NCBI RefSeq assembly: GCF_002979515.1
Contig: NZ_PCPA01000002.1
Location: forward strand, 1-64,000
From: Microbacterium sp. MYb54
GTDB lineage: Bacteria > Actinomycetota > Actinomycetes > Actinomycetales > Microbacteriaceae
Reading direction: 5' to 3'
DNA length: 64,000 bases
In this document: positions 8,247 to 16,737 of the stretch, in pieces
Layout: each line of letters starts with the position of its first letter
Position numbering within the stretch: the first letter of the stretch is position 1
The notes under the pieces: model-generated
Told to the model about the DNA's origin: nothing
What the model saw: the letters and a program-made list of their open reading frames with translations, nothing else
The model's database searches: none
Program-made: the position numbers and the translations under genes

Positions 8247-9133
8247 TTCTCGTCTCCTGTGATGAATCCGGCGCCGAACACCCGCACCATCGAGAGCGAG
8301 CTCACGACGGCCACCACGAGCAGGACGACGCTGATGGCCGAGGCGTACCCGACGTTCTGCAGTTGGAACGCCTCCAGGAACGCGAACGTCGGGAGCATCT
8401 CCGACGCATGGTTGGGTCCACCCTGGGTGAGCACGTAGACGAGCTCGAAGGTCTTGAGCGAGCCGATGATCCCGAGGAGCACGAGCGACAGGGTCGTCGT
8501 CTTCAGCAGCGGGAAGGTGATCCGCACCATGGTCTGGAAGCCGCTGGCACCGTCGATGCGCGCCGCCTCGACGAGGCTGGGGTCGATCAGCTGGAGCCCT
8601 GCGAGGTAGAAGAGCATCGAGAACCCGGTCCACATCCAGACGTTCACGAAGATCACCGCGAAGATCGCCGTCTGCGGATCGGCCAGATAGTTGCCGCCGA
8701 GGAAGCTGAGCCCCGTGGCCTTGCCGATGGCGGTGAGCACTCCGTTGAACGGGTCGAGGATCCGCTGCCAGACGATCCCGACCACGACCGGGGAGAGGAT
8801 CGCGGGGATGAAGAAGATCGCCCGGTAGATCGTGCTGCCGCGCAGCCCCTGGTTCAGGGCGACGGCGAGGAGGAAGCCGATCACACCCTGCGGGACGATC
8901 GTCAGCACGATCCAGAAGGCCGAGTTGCGCAGGGTGATGAGGAACGTCGGGTCCTGGAACAGCTCCAGATAGTTGCCGACCCCGACCGCCGTGCCGACGT
9001 TGACGCCATCCCAGTCGAGCGTGCTCGCCTGCACGTTGTAGACGATCGGGTAGACGACGAACACGGCGAAGAGGATGAGGGTCGGCGCCAGGAATGCCAG
9101 GCCGACCAGCCGCTCTCTCGTCAGGATCTTCAT
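8243..9133 (-). CDS. ABC sugar transporter permease (MalF-type)
   Basis: 296-residue membrane permease of the CUT1 family with six predicted helices (first at LVGLAFLAPTLILFAVFVVYP). The EAA-like loop VEAARIDGASGFQTMVRITF sits about two thirds along the protein. ATG at 9133 follows GAGAGGAG and is preferred over upstream in-frame codons. Its stop overlaps the next permease's ATG. It follows the substrate-binding lipoprotein by 62 bases. Confidence 0.95.
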   Translation of the reverse strand: MKILTRERLVGLAFLAPTLILFAVFVVYPIVYNVQASTLDWDGVNVGTAVGVGNYLELFQDPTFLITLRNSAFWIVLTIVPQGVIGFLLAVALNQGLRGSTIYRAIFFIPAILSPVVVGIVWQRILDPFNGVLTAIGKATGLSFLGGNYLADPQTAIFAVIFVNVWMWTGFSMLFYLAGLQLIDPSLVEAARIDGASGFQTMVRITFPLLKTTTLSLVLLGIIGSLKTFELVYVLTQGGPNHASEMLPTFAFLEAFQLQNVGYASAISVVLLVVAVVSSLSMVRVFGAGFITGDEK

Positions 9134-9195
9134 GCGCGCTCCTCTCGGGGGCAGGGTCCGGGGAAGAGGTCCCGGACCCTGCACGAATTCCGTAG

Positions 9196-10512
9196 CTACA
9201 GAGTGTCCTGGACAGCCTGTACGGATTCCGCTGCTTCCTGCGGAGTGGCATCACCGGTCGCGATGGCGGCGAGCGCATCGGCCACGGCCTGGTCGAGCTT
9301 GGGCGACTCGAAGTAGCGCGAGTACTTCACCTGCGGGAGCCACTCGTCCACGAACAGGTTCCAGATCTGTTCCTGCTTCTCGCTCGTGAACTTCTCCGGA
9401 GCGAGGCCGGTGACGGCGGGCACGTCGTTCATCGTGTTGACCAGCTTCTGCGCGGCGGAGCCGGCGATGAAGTCGGTGAGCACCTTGCAGGCGAGATCGG
9501 GGTTGGCCGTGTTCTTCGAGATACCGAGGGCCACGTCGATGCCGCCGACGAACTGCGACTCCGCAGCTCCTCCGGGAATGGTCGGGAACAGGAACGGCTC
9601 GTAGCCGGACATGCCCTCCGAGAGCGGCGGGATGTCGGACTTGGTCGGGTCGGACTGCTGGATCCACCAGGCGCCGAGCGGGATCATGGCGGCGTTGCCC
9701 GCCTCGAACTGGTTCACCGCCGAAGGGTAGGCGTCGAGGCCGATCGCACCGTCCTGGGCGATGCCGTCGGAGAACAGCTTGCTCCAGTAGTCGAAGGCCT
9801 TCACGATCGCCGGGTCCGTCCACTGCACGGTGCCGGCTTCGGCCTCGTAGACGGTCCCGGGCGAGACGTTGTTGGCGATCTGCAGGAACACGACGTTGCG
9901 CAGCCAGGAGTCCTTGGCCGGCAGCAGGAACGGGGCGGCATCTCCTCCGCTGAGGTCTTTCGTGCTCTGCACGAGCTCGTCCCAGGTCTTCGGCACGCTC
10001 AGGCCCGCGTCATCGAAGATCTCGGAGTTGGCCCAGAGGTTGACGGTCTGGGTGAGGATCGGGAGCGAGTAGAAGTTGTCGTCGCCCTCGGGGTTGCCCA
10101 TCCGCGCCTGCTCGATGCCGATCGGATAGAACTTGCTCTGCCAGTCGTCACCCCAGGTCTCGGCGGCGCAATCCTGCAGCGGCATCAGGTTCTCGCGGTA
10201 CTGCTGCGTGAGCGCTCCGGGCTGCAGGCCGAGCACGTCGGGCATCGTGTTCGAGCTGGCGCGGCTCTGCAGGTCGACGAGGTACTCCGGGTAGTTGAAG
10301 ATCGTCGCATCGATCTTCGATCCCTCGTTCTCGGCCTGGAAGGCGTCGATCATCTGACGGGTCGTCTGCTCGATCGGGCTCCACGAGCGGAACGTGATGG
10401 TGTCGCTGGAGGCGTTCCCCGACGCGTCCGGCGCTGCGCCCCCGGCGCAGGCGGTGACTCCGAGTGCGGTGATGACCGTGGCCACTCCCGCCAGGCTCCT
10501 CTTGAGCTTCAT
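9196..10512 (-). CDS. Extracellular sugar-binding lipoprotein (ABC importer, CUT1)
   Basis: About 438 residues. A signal peptide with lipobox ALGVTACAGG (Cys near 23) anchors the mature protein to the membrane, followed by a Ser/Gly/Asp linker. The rest is a type 1 extracellular solute-binding fold (DTITFRSWSPIEQTTRQMIDAF; later NAAMIPLGAWWIQQ and a Trp-rich region that would stack on sugar). ATG at 10512 follows AGGGG at good spacing; the upstream TTG at 10518 is less likely. First gene of the six-gene operon running to 4161. Confidence 0.93.
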   Translation of the reverse strand: MKLKRSLAGVATVITALGVTACAGGAAPDASGNASSDTITFRSWSPIEQTTRQMIDAFQAENEGSKIDATIFNYPEYLVDLQSRASSNTMPDVLGLQPGALTQQYRENLMPLQDCAAETWGDDWQSKFYPIGIEQARMGNPEGDDNFYSLPILTQTVNLWANSEIFDDAGLSVPKTWDELVQSTKDLSGGDAAPFLLPAKDSWLRNVVFLQIANNVSPGTVYEAEAGTVQWTDPAIVKAFDYWSKLFSDGIAQDGAIGLDAYPSAVNQFEAGNAAMIPLGAWWIQQSDPTKSDIPPLSEGMSGYEPFLFPTIPGGAAESQFVGGIDVALGISKNTANPDLACKVLTDFIAGSAAQKLVNTMNDVPAVTGLAPEKFTSEKQEQIWNLFVDEWLPQVKYSRYFESPKLDQAVADALAAIATGDATPQEAAESVQAVQDTL

Positions 10513-10680
10513 CTGCAATCCCCTTACTTCGCTGTAAAAGTCCTCGGCAAGATGCCGGATGCGCTCAGTTTAGGTTTATTTGCGTATTAGCCACCAGGAA
10601 TACAGGGAACCTCGGGGAAAGTCTTTCCTTTTTTGTGTTTTCACATATCTTGGTCGTCGAAAACGAAAGCGATGGTGCGC
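10513..10680 (-). promoter_or_regulatory. AT-rich control region of the sugar importer operon
   Basis: Markedly AT-rich compared with its surroundings (about 10565-10665), as expected for the operon promoter. It holds a perfect 13-bp palindrome GGAAAGTCTTTCC (10616-10628), a TGTG-TTTT-CACA inverted repeat just downstream (about 10634-10645) and TCGAAAACGA near 10656. Any of these could bind the DeoR or LacI protein. No convincing -35/-10 pair could be fixed by eye. Confidence 0.45.
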
Positions 10681-10735
10681 GTGGAGGCCGCAACGACGCG
10701 GACTGCGGGTTTCCCTTCCGCAACACCCCGCACAG

Positions 10736-10777
10736 ACGACGGATGCCGCGACCCCCTCGGGCCGCGGCATCCGTCGT
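10736..10777 (-). terminator. Strong hairpin terminator after the DoxX gene
   Basis: A perfect 15-bp stem (arms ACGACGGATGCCGCG at 10736-10750 and its complement at 10763-10777) with a 12-nt loop starts 15 bases after the DoxX stop. No U-tract follows, which is usual for high-GC actinobacteria. Confidence 0.8.
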
Positions 10778-10791
10778 GCTGCTGAGGTTCT

Positions 10792-11232
10792 TCAGCTCAG
10801 CCAGGCCGGTGCGCGTCCTCGCAGGAACGCCCCGTCGAGGGAGAACCGTCCCGCACCCGTGAGCGCGAGGGCGAGGGCTGCCGCACCGAGGACGGCGACG
10901 AACTCGTAGCCGCCCTCACCCACCCAGAGACCGGCGGGAAGGTGCACGGCGATGAGCGCGACGATCATGTCGATCGCGAGCAGGATGCCGACCGGACGCG
11001 TGAAGAGGCCGAGCATCAGCAGGATGCCGCCGATGAGTTCGATGAAGGCGACCACGGGGCCGGCGATCTCCGGGAGCGGCACCCCCATGCCCGCGAAACT
11101 GCCGATCGTACCGGGGAGCGTGAACTCGAAGATCTTCTGCGCACCGTGTGCGGCGAAGATCGCACCGACGACCACGCGCAGGACCAGGAGTCCCAGCGAG
11201 GGTGCGGCGGAAGGGGCTTTGGTGTTCGTCAT
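10792..11232 (-). CDS. DoxX family membrane protein
   Basis: 146 residues with four transmembrane helices (LGLLVLRVVVGAIFAAHGAQKIF; VVAFIELIGGILLMLGLF; GILLAIDMIVALIAVHLPAG; VAVLGAAALALALTG). The FAAHGAQKIF and FIELIGGILLMLG patterns are typical of DoxX/DUF417-like proteins, some of which act in redox or thiol stress in actinobacteria; the role here is unknown. ATG at 11232 follows AAGGAAG. It is monocistronic, with its own terminator. Confidence 0.85.
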   Translation of the reverse strand: MTNTKAPSAAPSLGLLVLRVVVGAIFAAHGAQKIFEFTLPGTIGSFAGMGVPLPEIAGPVVAFIELIGGILLMLGLFTRPVGILLAIDMIVALIAVHLPAGLWVGEGGYEFVAVLGAAALALALTGAGRFSLDGAFLRGRAPAWLS

Positions 11233-11333
11233 GAGGAGTTCTTCCTTCGTGGCAGGACACCCGCGCGCCAGGCGCGGAGCAGGGTCGTTCCCTGCTCCCA
11301 CGCTAGAAAGACGACATTTCCATCTCCTGTGAC

Positions 11334-11361
11334 CGTGTCACCGGTGACGTGTCACCGGTGC
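11334..11361. repeat. Two 14-bp tandem repeats around the DHDPS-family stop codon
   Basis: CGTGTCACCGGTGA followed directly by CGTGTCACCGGTGC. The second copy contains the stop (TCA at 11352-11354) of the minus-strand lyase gene; the first gives another TGA 14 bp downstream. TCACCGGTGA is also self-complementary, so the array may fold as a hairpin. Confidence 0.75.
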
Positions 11362-12221
11362 GCGGCCACCACCTCGGCGACCGCGGTGCGCTCGGCGGCG
11401 CTCGGCTCGGCGATCGCCATGCGGCAGTGCGTGTCGACCACGTCGAGCACGCGATACGCCTCCTTCATGCGCCCCATGTCACCGCCGATGAGCGCGACCA
11501 CATCATCGACCGCGGCCTGCGCGGCGACGATGGCTGCGGGGTCTCCCGACCGCCCGGCGTCGGCCAGAGCGCGGAACGGCTTCGGCGTGACGGACGACAC
11601 CCCGGAGACGACCCCCTGCGCTCCCACCTCGACGGCGGCGATCAGGTCGCGGTCGGCGCCGGTGTAGAGGTCGAAGTCGGCGGGCACGACGGCACGGTAG
11701 GCGGCGATGTCGTCGAGCGAGAGCTCGCTGATCTTCGCACCCACGACGTTGGGCAGCTCAGCGAGCCGCACGAGGAGCTCCGGCGACACCGCATTGCCGC
11801 TGCGAGCCGGGTAGATGTAGACGTAGAGCCGCCCGTCGCCGACCGCGTCCGACACCGCGCGGTAGTACTCGAAGATCGAGTCGTCCGTGGCACGCAGGTA
11901 GTACGGCGTCAGCGCTGCGAACTCCACGGCGCCCAGCTCGCGGGCGATGCGGGTCAGCCGCACGGCCTCGAAGGTGCTCGGGCGCCCGACGTGCACGACC
12001 ACGCGCATGCGGTGCTGCAGCTCGGCCAGCGCCGCTTCGACGATGGCCGCGAACTCGTCGGCGTCGACCGCGGGGAACTCCCCCGTGGTGCCGAGCACGA
12101 ACGCCCCCTCGTTGCCCGAGTCGGCGACGAATCGGAAGATCGCACGCGAACCCTCGATGTCGAGGGCGCCGTCGCGGTGGAACGCGGTGGGCACGGCGGT
12201 CAGGATGTCGTAGCGGGTCAC
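11352..12221 (-). CDS. Dihydrodipicolinate synthase (DHDPS/NAL) family lyase
   Basis: 289-residue TIM-barrel class I lyase. FVLGTTGEFP (41-50) is the substrate carboxylate loop, YIYPAR near 135-140 holds the catalytic Tyr, and GAKIS (161-165) gives the Schiff-base Lys163. The family covers dihydrodipicolinate synthase, N-acetylneuraminate lyase and keto-deoxy sugar acid aldolases and dehydratases. It is last in an operon with a tripartite carboxylate transporter, joined by an ATGA overlap, so breakdown of an imported sugar acid or keto acid fits better than lysine synthesis. Exact substrate unknown. Confidence 0.9.
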   Translation of the reverse strand: MTRYDILTAVPTAFHRDGALDIEGSRAIFRFVADSGNEGAFVLGTTGEFPAVDADEFAAIVEAALAELQHRMRVVVHVGRPSTFEAVRLTRIARELGAVEFAALTPYYLRATDDSIFEYYRAVSDAVGDGRLYVYIYPARSGNAVSPELLVRLAELPNVVGAKISELSLDDIAAYRAVVPADFDLYTGADRDLIAAVEVGAQGVVSGVSSVTPKPFRALADAGRSGDPAAIVAAQAAVDDVVALIGGDMGRMKEAYRVLDVVDTHCRMAIAEPSAAERTAVAEVVAAHR

Positions 12222-13873
12222 TTCTCGGTCTCCTCGGAGTTCTTGCGGGGCTTACGGGCACGACGCCGCGGGGCGTCGACGTTGCGGACGGTGGAGGTGA
12301 GCAGATCCGGCTGGGCGGCGAGTTCGTCGTGCGCCTTCTCGATCTGCTGGATGCTGTCGTCGTGCAGGATCGAGTCCTCGAGCGAGGCGCGCTCCGCACG
12401 CGGCTTGCGGGCGGCGCGGATCGCCGGCATCACGATCGAGAAGACGGCGAGTGCGAGCAGCACGAGCGCGATGGGGCTGACGACCTCGAAGAACGGACGC
12501 GTGGGCAGGATCGCCAGCGTGCGGGCGAGGTTCTCCTCGGCGAGCGGACCGAGCAGCAGTCCGAGCACCACTGGGCCCGCCGGCACCTGCATGCGCTTGA
12601 GCAGCACACCCACGACACCGAACACGAGCATCGTCACGACCGTCGAGAGGCTGTTCGAAGTGGCATACGTGCCGATGATGCAGAAGATCAGGATGCCGCT
12701 CCACAGGTACGGCTGCGGCACGTCGAGCAGCTTCACCATGCCCTTCATGCGCACGAGACTCAGACCGAGGGACAGGATCGTCGCGATCAGCATGATGCCC
12801 ACGATCGAGACGACCAGGTCGGGGCGGTTGGTGAACAGCGTCGGACCGGGGGTGATGCCCCAGATGATCATCGAGCCGATCATCACGGCCATGACCGAGT
12901 CGCCGGGGATGCCGAGGGCCATCGTCGTGGTGAGCGATCCACCGAGGGTGGCGCTGGAGGCGGTGTCGGAGGCGGCGACACCCTCGATCGACCCCTTGCC
13001 GAACATCTCGGGGTGCTTCGACGCCTTGCGCGCCCGCTCCCATCCGATGAGTCCGGCGATGTCGCCACCGGCCGCGGGGATGAGCCCGACGCCGAGTCCG
13101 ACGGCGCCGCCGACCGCGGTCGCACGCCCGCTCTGCTTCAGCTCGGCACGGTTCGGCCACCAGCGTCCGAGGCTCGAGATCGGACGCACGGCCGACTTCC
13201 GGTACGTCAGCAGCTGATCGAACAGCTCGGCGATGCCGAAGAGTCCGATGATCACGGCGATGAAGTTCACGCCCTCGACGAGTTCGAGCACCCCGAAGGT
13301 GAAGCGCTGATCGGCGGTGGCCGCGTACGTGCCGACGCTGCCGAGCATGAGGCCGAAGAGCCCGGCGAGGATGCCCTTGAGCATCGACTTCGAAGAGATG
13401 CCGATCATGATCGCGATACCGAAGACCACCAGGGCGAACAGCTCGGGTGACTTGAAGTAGTCGCGGGCGAAGCTGGCTATCGGCACGGCGGCGACTGCGA
13501 ACAGCACGAGCGAGGCCAGGATGCCGACCGCCGAGACGATCGCGGAGATGGTGAGTGCGAGTCCTGCCCTGCCCTGTTTGGCCATCGGATACCCGTCGAG
13601 GGTGGTCGCGATCGACGCGGGGGTCCCCGGGGTGTTGATGAGGATGGACGGCACCCGGTCGCCGAAGTTCGCCGCGACGTAGATCGTCAGCAGCACGGCG
13701 AGGCCCTGCACGGGCTCGAGGGTCATCGTGAAGCCGGCGGCGAGCGCGACGGCCATGGTCGCGGTGATGCCGGGGAAGGCTCCGACCATGAAGCCGAGCA
13801 CGAGGCCGACGAGCATGTAGAGCAGGATCGAGATGTCGAGGAGCGAGTTCAGCCCCTCCATGAGCGCGTTCAC
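12218..13873 (-). CDS. tctA: Tripartite tricarboxylate transporter, large membrane subunit TctA
   Basis: About 551 residues and ten or more transmembrane helices. The start of the family is clear: VGLVLGFMVGAFPGITATMAVAL, with PGITATMA as the conserved glycine-rich loop, repeated later as GLGVGLIPAAGGDIAGLIGW. GTG at 13873 overlaps the tctB stop (GTGA) and is preferred to the ATG at 13861, which lacks a ribosome site. The hydrophilic C-terminal tail ends in a basic stretch (RRRARKPRKNSEETEK). With TctB and the binding protein TctC it imports a carboxylate. Confidence 0.93.
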   Translation of the reverse strand: MNALMEGLNSLLDISILLYMLVGLVLGFMVGAFPGITATMAVALAAGFTMTLEPVQGLAVLLTIYVAANFGDRVPSILINTPGTPASIATTLDGYPMAKQGRAGLALTISAIVSAVGILASLVLFAVAAVPIASFARDYFKSPELFALVVFGIAIMIGISSKSMLKGILAGLFGLMLGSVGTYAATADQRFTFGVLELVEGVNFIAVIIGLFGIAELFDQLLTYRKSAVRPISSLGRWWPNRAELKQSGRATAVGGAVGLGVGLIPAAGGDIAGLIGWERARKASKHPEMFGKGSIEGVAASDTASSATLGGSLTTTMALGIPGDSVMAVMIGSMIIWGITPGPTLFTNRPDLVVSIVGIMLIATILSLGLSLVRMKGMVKLLDVPQPYLWSGILIFCIIGTYATSNSLSTVVTMLVFGVVGVLLKRMQVPAGPVVLGLLLGPLAEENLARTLAILPTRPFFEVVSPIALVLLALAVFSIVMPAIRAARKPRAERASLEDSILHDDSIQQIEKAHDELAAQPDLLTSTVRNVDAPRRRARKPRKNSEETEK

Positions 13874-14421
13874 AGGGGGATCCTCAGGAGCATCCCGAAC
13901 ACGACGTAGACGAACGCCGTGACGGAGGCGGAGTAGATGATGAGGCTCAGCCAGCGGCGGTGGCCGTAGAGGAGCATGAGGGCGGCCATCAGCAGTGCGG
14001 CGGCGATCGGGAAGACCTCGATGCGGTAGCCGAAGAGGATGACGGAGCCCAGCGACCACAGCGCGATGAAGGCGCCGGTGATCGCGAGCGTGGCGATGAC
14101 GCGGAAGTAGCCGCCGGACTGGATGCGCTCGAGGTCTTCGCGGGTGGGAGCAGGACGGGTGATCGCGACGGCGAGCAGCGCGATGGCGATGACGACCCCG
14201 GTGACCCCGATGACGAGGGGCCAGAAGCGGGCGTCGATCTGCCCGGGGGCGGCCTCTCGGCGCAGCGGGATCTGCGTGGAGAGGAAGAGGTAGCCGGCGG
14301 TGAACGCCAGGGCGACGACCGCGAAGACGATCTCGAGCGGGCGCGATGCGGGCGCGCCCTGGTACTCGCCGGCAGGATCGTCGTGGCCCGCCGGTTCCGC
14401 AGCGGTGTCGGGGGTGGACAT
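13870..14421 (-). CDS. tctB: Tripartite tricarboxylate transporter, small membrane subunit TctB
   Basis: 183 residues with four hydrophobic helices (LEIVFAVVALAFTAGYLFL; FWPLVIGVTGVVIAIALLAVAI; IATLAITGAFIALWSLGSVIL; IYSASVTAFVYVVFGMLL), the TctB layout. ATG at 14421 is four bases after GGAGC; the ATG one codon earlier is too close to it. Overlaps tctA by four bases. Confidence 0.88.
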   Translation of the reverse strand: MSTPDTAAEPAGHDDPAGEYQGAPASRPLEIVFAVVALAFTAGYLFLSTQIPLRREAAPGQIDARFWPLVIGVTGVVIAIALLAVAITRPAPTREDLERIQSGGYFRVIATLAITGAFIALWSLGSVILFGYRIEVFPIAAALLMAALMLLYGHRRWLSLIIYSASVTAFVYVVFGMLLRIPL

Positions 14422-14451
14422 CATGCTCCTTCTTTCATCGAAGGGGAACGG

Positions 14452-14481
14452 CTGCGGGGCCGGTCTGCACCGGCCCCGCAG
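14452..14481 (-). terminator. Intercistronic hairpin between tctC and tctB
   Basis: Perfect 13-bp stem CTGCGGGGCCGGT / ACCGGCCCCGCAG with a 4-nt loop, six bases past the tctC stop and 30 bases before tctB. It probably stabilises or partly terminates the tctC message, giving more binding protein than membrane subunits, as is common for such operons. Confidence 0.75.
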
Positions 14482-14486
14482 TGTTC

Positions 14487-15455
14487 TCAACCCAGGAGAT
14501 CCTTGAACAGGTCGAACTGCTCGTCGACGAACGTGGTCCACTCGGCGGAGTCGCGGTAGACGACCAGGTTCCCGGCATCGGCCTGGAACTTCTGGTAGCT
14601 GTCGGAGTCGACGGCCTTCTTGACCGCGGCCTCGAGGGTCGACTTCACGTCGTCGGGCAGACCCTTGGGCGCGTAGATCCCGCCCCAGCCTCCGAAGATC
14701 ACGTCTTCGCCGATGGCCTCTTCGACCGTCTCGACGTCTTCCGCGTCGGGGTGGCGCACGTCGTTCATGACGGCGAGGATGCGCACGGCCTCGCCCTGCG
14801 CCAGCGCCTCGCCGAGACCGGAGACGGCCGCGACGGTCTCACCGGATGCCGCTGCCGCGACCGCTGTCGCGCCGCCGTCGTAGGGCACCGGGGTGAAGTC
14901 GGCATCGGTCGCATCGCCGAGTCCGATGGTCGCCGCTTCCCAGATGGAGCCGGCGCCGGAGTTGGCGACCGTGACGGCACCCGACTTCGCCTGTGCCACG
15001 AGGTCTTCCAGAGTCTCGATACCGCTGTTCGCGCCGACCGTGACCACGCCGGGGGCCAGCATGATCTGGCCGAGCAGGTCGAAGTCGTCCGGAAGCACGT
15101 TCGCACTCTGCGTGGTGTTCAGCATCGCGATCTCGACGGGCGCGAATCCGATGACGTAGCCGTCGGGGTCCTGCGCACCCACGTACTCCATGGCGAGTGC
15201 TCCTGCAGCGCCCGGCATGTTCTCCGGGATCACGCTGATGCCGAGGATCTTCTCGAGCTCCGTGGCGAGCGCGCGCGACGAGAGGTCGGATCCTCCGCCG
15301 GGGTTGGCCTGGATGATGAGTCGGATGTCGTTCTCGGGGAACGCCGATCCGGCTTCCTCGCCCTCTTCGACCTTGGTGCAGGCCGAGACGATGAGAGCGG
15401 TGGCTGCGAGGGCGGCGATCGCGGCAGCCGCCCGGGTGATGCGCTTGCGGGGCAT
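14487..15455 (-). CDS. tctC: Tripartite tricarboxylate transporter substrate-binding lipoprotein TctC (Bug family)
   Basis: 322 residues. The signal peptide ends in a lipobox, ALIVSACTK (Cys near 26). The mature part shows IRLIIQANPGGGSDLSSRALA and VIPENMPGAAGALAMEYV, the two Bug-family loops that hold the carboxylate ligand. ATG at 15455 follows AGAGGAG. First gene of the transporter operon, placed directly downstream of a perfect palindromic operator. Confidence 0.92.
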   Translation of the reverse strand: MPRKRITRAAAAIAALAATALIVSACTKVEEGEEAGSAFPENDIRLIIQANPGGGSDLSSRALATELEKILGISVIPENMPGAAGALAMEYVGAQDPDGYVIGFAPVEIAMLNTTQSANVLPDDFDLLGQIMLAPGVVTVGANSGIETLEDLVAQAKSGAVTVANSGAGSIWEAATIGLGDATDADFTPVPYDGGATAVAAAASGETVAAVSGLGEALAQGEAVRILAVMNDVRHPDAEDVETVEEAIGEDVIFGGWGGIYAPKGLPDDVKSTLEAAVKKAVDSDSYQKFQADAGNLVVYRDSAEWTTFVDEQFDLFKDLLG

Positions 15456-15505
15456 CTTTGCTCCTCTACGTGGGTCGACCTTGTTGTCGACTCCCCGACC
15501 GTACC

Positions 15506-15531
15506 AGTGTTGACTGTTAACAGTCAACACT
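15506..15531. promoter_or_regulatory. 26-bp perfect palindromic operator upstream of tctC
   Basis: Half site AGTGTTGACTGTT (15506-15518) is followed immediately by its exact complement (15519-15531). It lies 51 bp upstream of tctC and 39 bp past the stop of the GntR/FCD gene. A related 19-bp palindrome is at 16241-16259 before that regulator. The shared core (TGTTGAC and CTGTTAAC) strongly suggests one GntR/FCD protein binds both. Confidence 0.8.
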
Positions 15532-15569
15532 ACGCATGCCAGTATCACCCTTCTACCGGATGCTCCTGC

Positions 15570-16232
15570 TCAGGCGCGGGCGGCGATCTCGCTCAGCATG
15601 CGCTCGCGGGCGCCGTCCAGGTGCTCCGTCAGCACCTTGGCCGCCTGCGTCGGCGTGCCGCTGCGCATCACGTCCATGAGCTTGACGTGGTCGCCGGACG
15701 ACTCGTGCAGGTCTTCGTCGTGGTTGATCGTGACCTCGAGCAGTGCAGTGAACGTCGGGAGGTACTGGTTCCACGCACCCTCCAGACGCGGATGGTCGGC
15801 GAGCGCGTAGATCTGCGAGTGGAACTCGAGGTCGGCCGCCACGAAGGCCGCGTGGTCGCCGGCATCCGCCGCCTCGCCCATGCGTCCGACGGCTGCCGCC
15901 ATCGCGGTCCAGCGCGCCTCGTCGTCGACCCGCATCGCACGCGAGAGAGCGAGCTGTTCCAGGGCCCCGCGCAGGCTGTAGAGCTGATCGACGTCGTCGC
16001 GTGTGAGGCCGACGATGTAGACCCCACGGGGGCGCTGCACCTCGACGAGCTTCTCGAAGCTCAGCTGCGTCAGGGCGTCACGCACCGGCCCTCGGCTGAC
16101 CGAGAACTCCTCGGCGAGCGCCTCTTCGGTGATGCGCGCGCCGGGGGCGAGCTCGCCGCGCACGATGCGGTGCCGCAGCACCTGCGCCACCTGCGCGCCG
16201 AGAGACTCTCCACGCTTCACGGACTGCGTCAT
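15570..16232 (-). CDS. GntR-family regulator with FCD ligand domain
   Basis: 220 residues. Residues 8-70 form the GntR winged helix (VLRHRIVRGELAPGARITEEAL; VSRGPVRDALTQL). Residues 80-215 are the all-helical FCD domain, which binds carboxylates through metal-coordinating Asp/His (DLEFHSQIY, then a later HVKLMDVM). FCD regulators usually repress uptake and catabolism of organic or sugar acids. ATG at 16232 follows AGGAGG. The operator at 16241-16259 lies just upstream of the Shine-Dalgarno, implying autorepression, and the operator before tctC implies control of the transporter operon. Confidence 0.93.
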   Translation of the reverse strand: MTQSVKRGESLGAQVAQVLRHRIVRGELAPGARITEEALAEEFSVSRGPVRDALTQLSFEKLVEVQRPRGVYIVGLTRDDVDQLYSLRGALEQLALSRAMRVDDEARWTAMAAAVGRMGEAADAGDHAAFVAADLEFHSQIYALADHPRLEGAWNQYLPTFTALLEVTINHDEDLHESSGDHVKLMDVMRSGTPTQAAKVLTEHLDGARERMLSEIAARA

Positions 16233-16240
16233 GGCGACCT

Positions 16241-16259
16241 CCTGTTAACTGTTGACAGG
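16241..16259. promoter_or_regulatory. Imperfect palindromic operator of the GntR/FCD gene
   Basis: CCTGTTAACTGTTGACAGG pairs at eight of nine positions around a central T. It shares TGTTAAC and TGTTGACA with the perfect operator at 15506-15531 and sits nine bases upstream of the regulator's ATG, so binding would block its own expression. Confidence 0.7.
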
Positions 16260-16284
16260 ATACACACCACGGCAGGTGCAGGAC

Positions 16285-16698
16285 TTAGGCGCTCCCCCGC
16301 GGGTCCCAGAGCACGACCTCGGTCGAACGGCGCAGGCGGCGGCCGGTCGGCATCGGCACGACACCCGCCGAACCGGCTGCGAACACGCGCACGCCGGGGC
16401 GACTCTCACGCTCGGTGCGCAGGGCGCTCTCGAGCACGACGATACGGCCTCGCAGCATCCGGTTGTCGTCTTCGAGATCGAGCAGACGCGCGATAGCGGG
16501 AAGACTCACGCCTTCGGAGGAGAGCTGGGCGACCTCGCGCAGCTGCTCGATGTTGCGGGGGGAGTAACGGCGGGAACCGCCCGAGGTTCGGCCGGGAATC
16601 ACGAGACCGATGCGGTCATACTGCCGCAGCGTCTGCGGGTGGAGGCCGGAGAGCTCGGCCGCTGCCGCGATCGCGAACACCGGGGTGTCAGCGTTCAT
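16285..16698 (-). CDS. hspR: HspR, MerR-family heat-shock repressor
   Basis: 137 residues. The N-terminal MerR helix-turn-helix reads VFAIAAAAELSGLHPQTLRQYDRIGLV, then SGGSRRYSPRNIEQL, the classic HspR sequence. A short leucine-rich helix follows. It is the last gene of the dnaK-grpE-dnaJ-hspR operon. In actinobacteria HspR binds HAIR sites with DnaK as co-repressor; such sites are visible before dnaK. ATG at 16701 is an equally possible start. Confidence 0.93.
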   Translation of the reverse strand: MNADTPVFAIAAAAELSGLHPQTLRQYDRIGLVIPGRTSGGSRRYSPRNIEQLREVAQLSSEGVSLPAIARLLDLEDDNRMLRGRIVVLESALRTERESRPGVRVFAAGSAGVVPMPTGRRLRRSTEVVLWDPRGSA

Positions 16699-16737
16699 CA
16701 TGAACGCCTCCGCCCCGGTGCCCGCTTCGACGGCTGG

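Noticed and set aside
10513..10735. A riboswitch or small RNA in the AT-rich region before the sugar-binding protein
   Set aside because: Only short palindromes were seen; no known riboswitch core or extended conserved-looking fold could be recognised.
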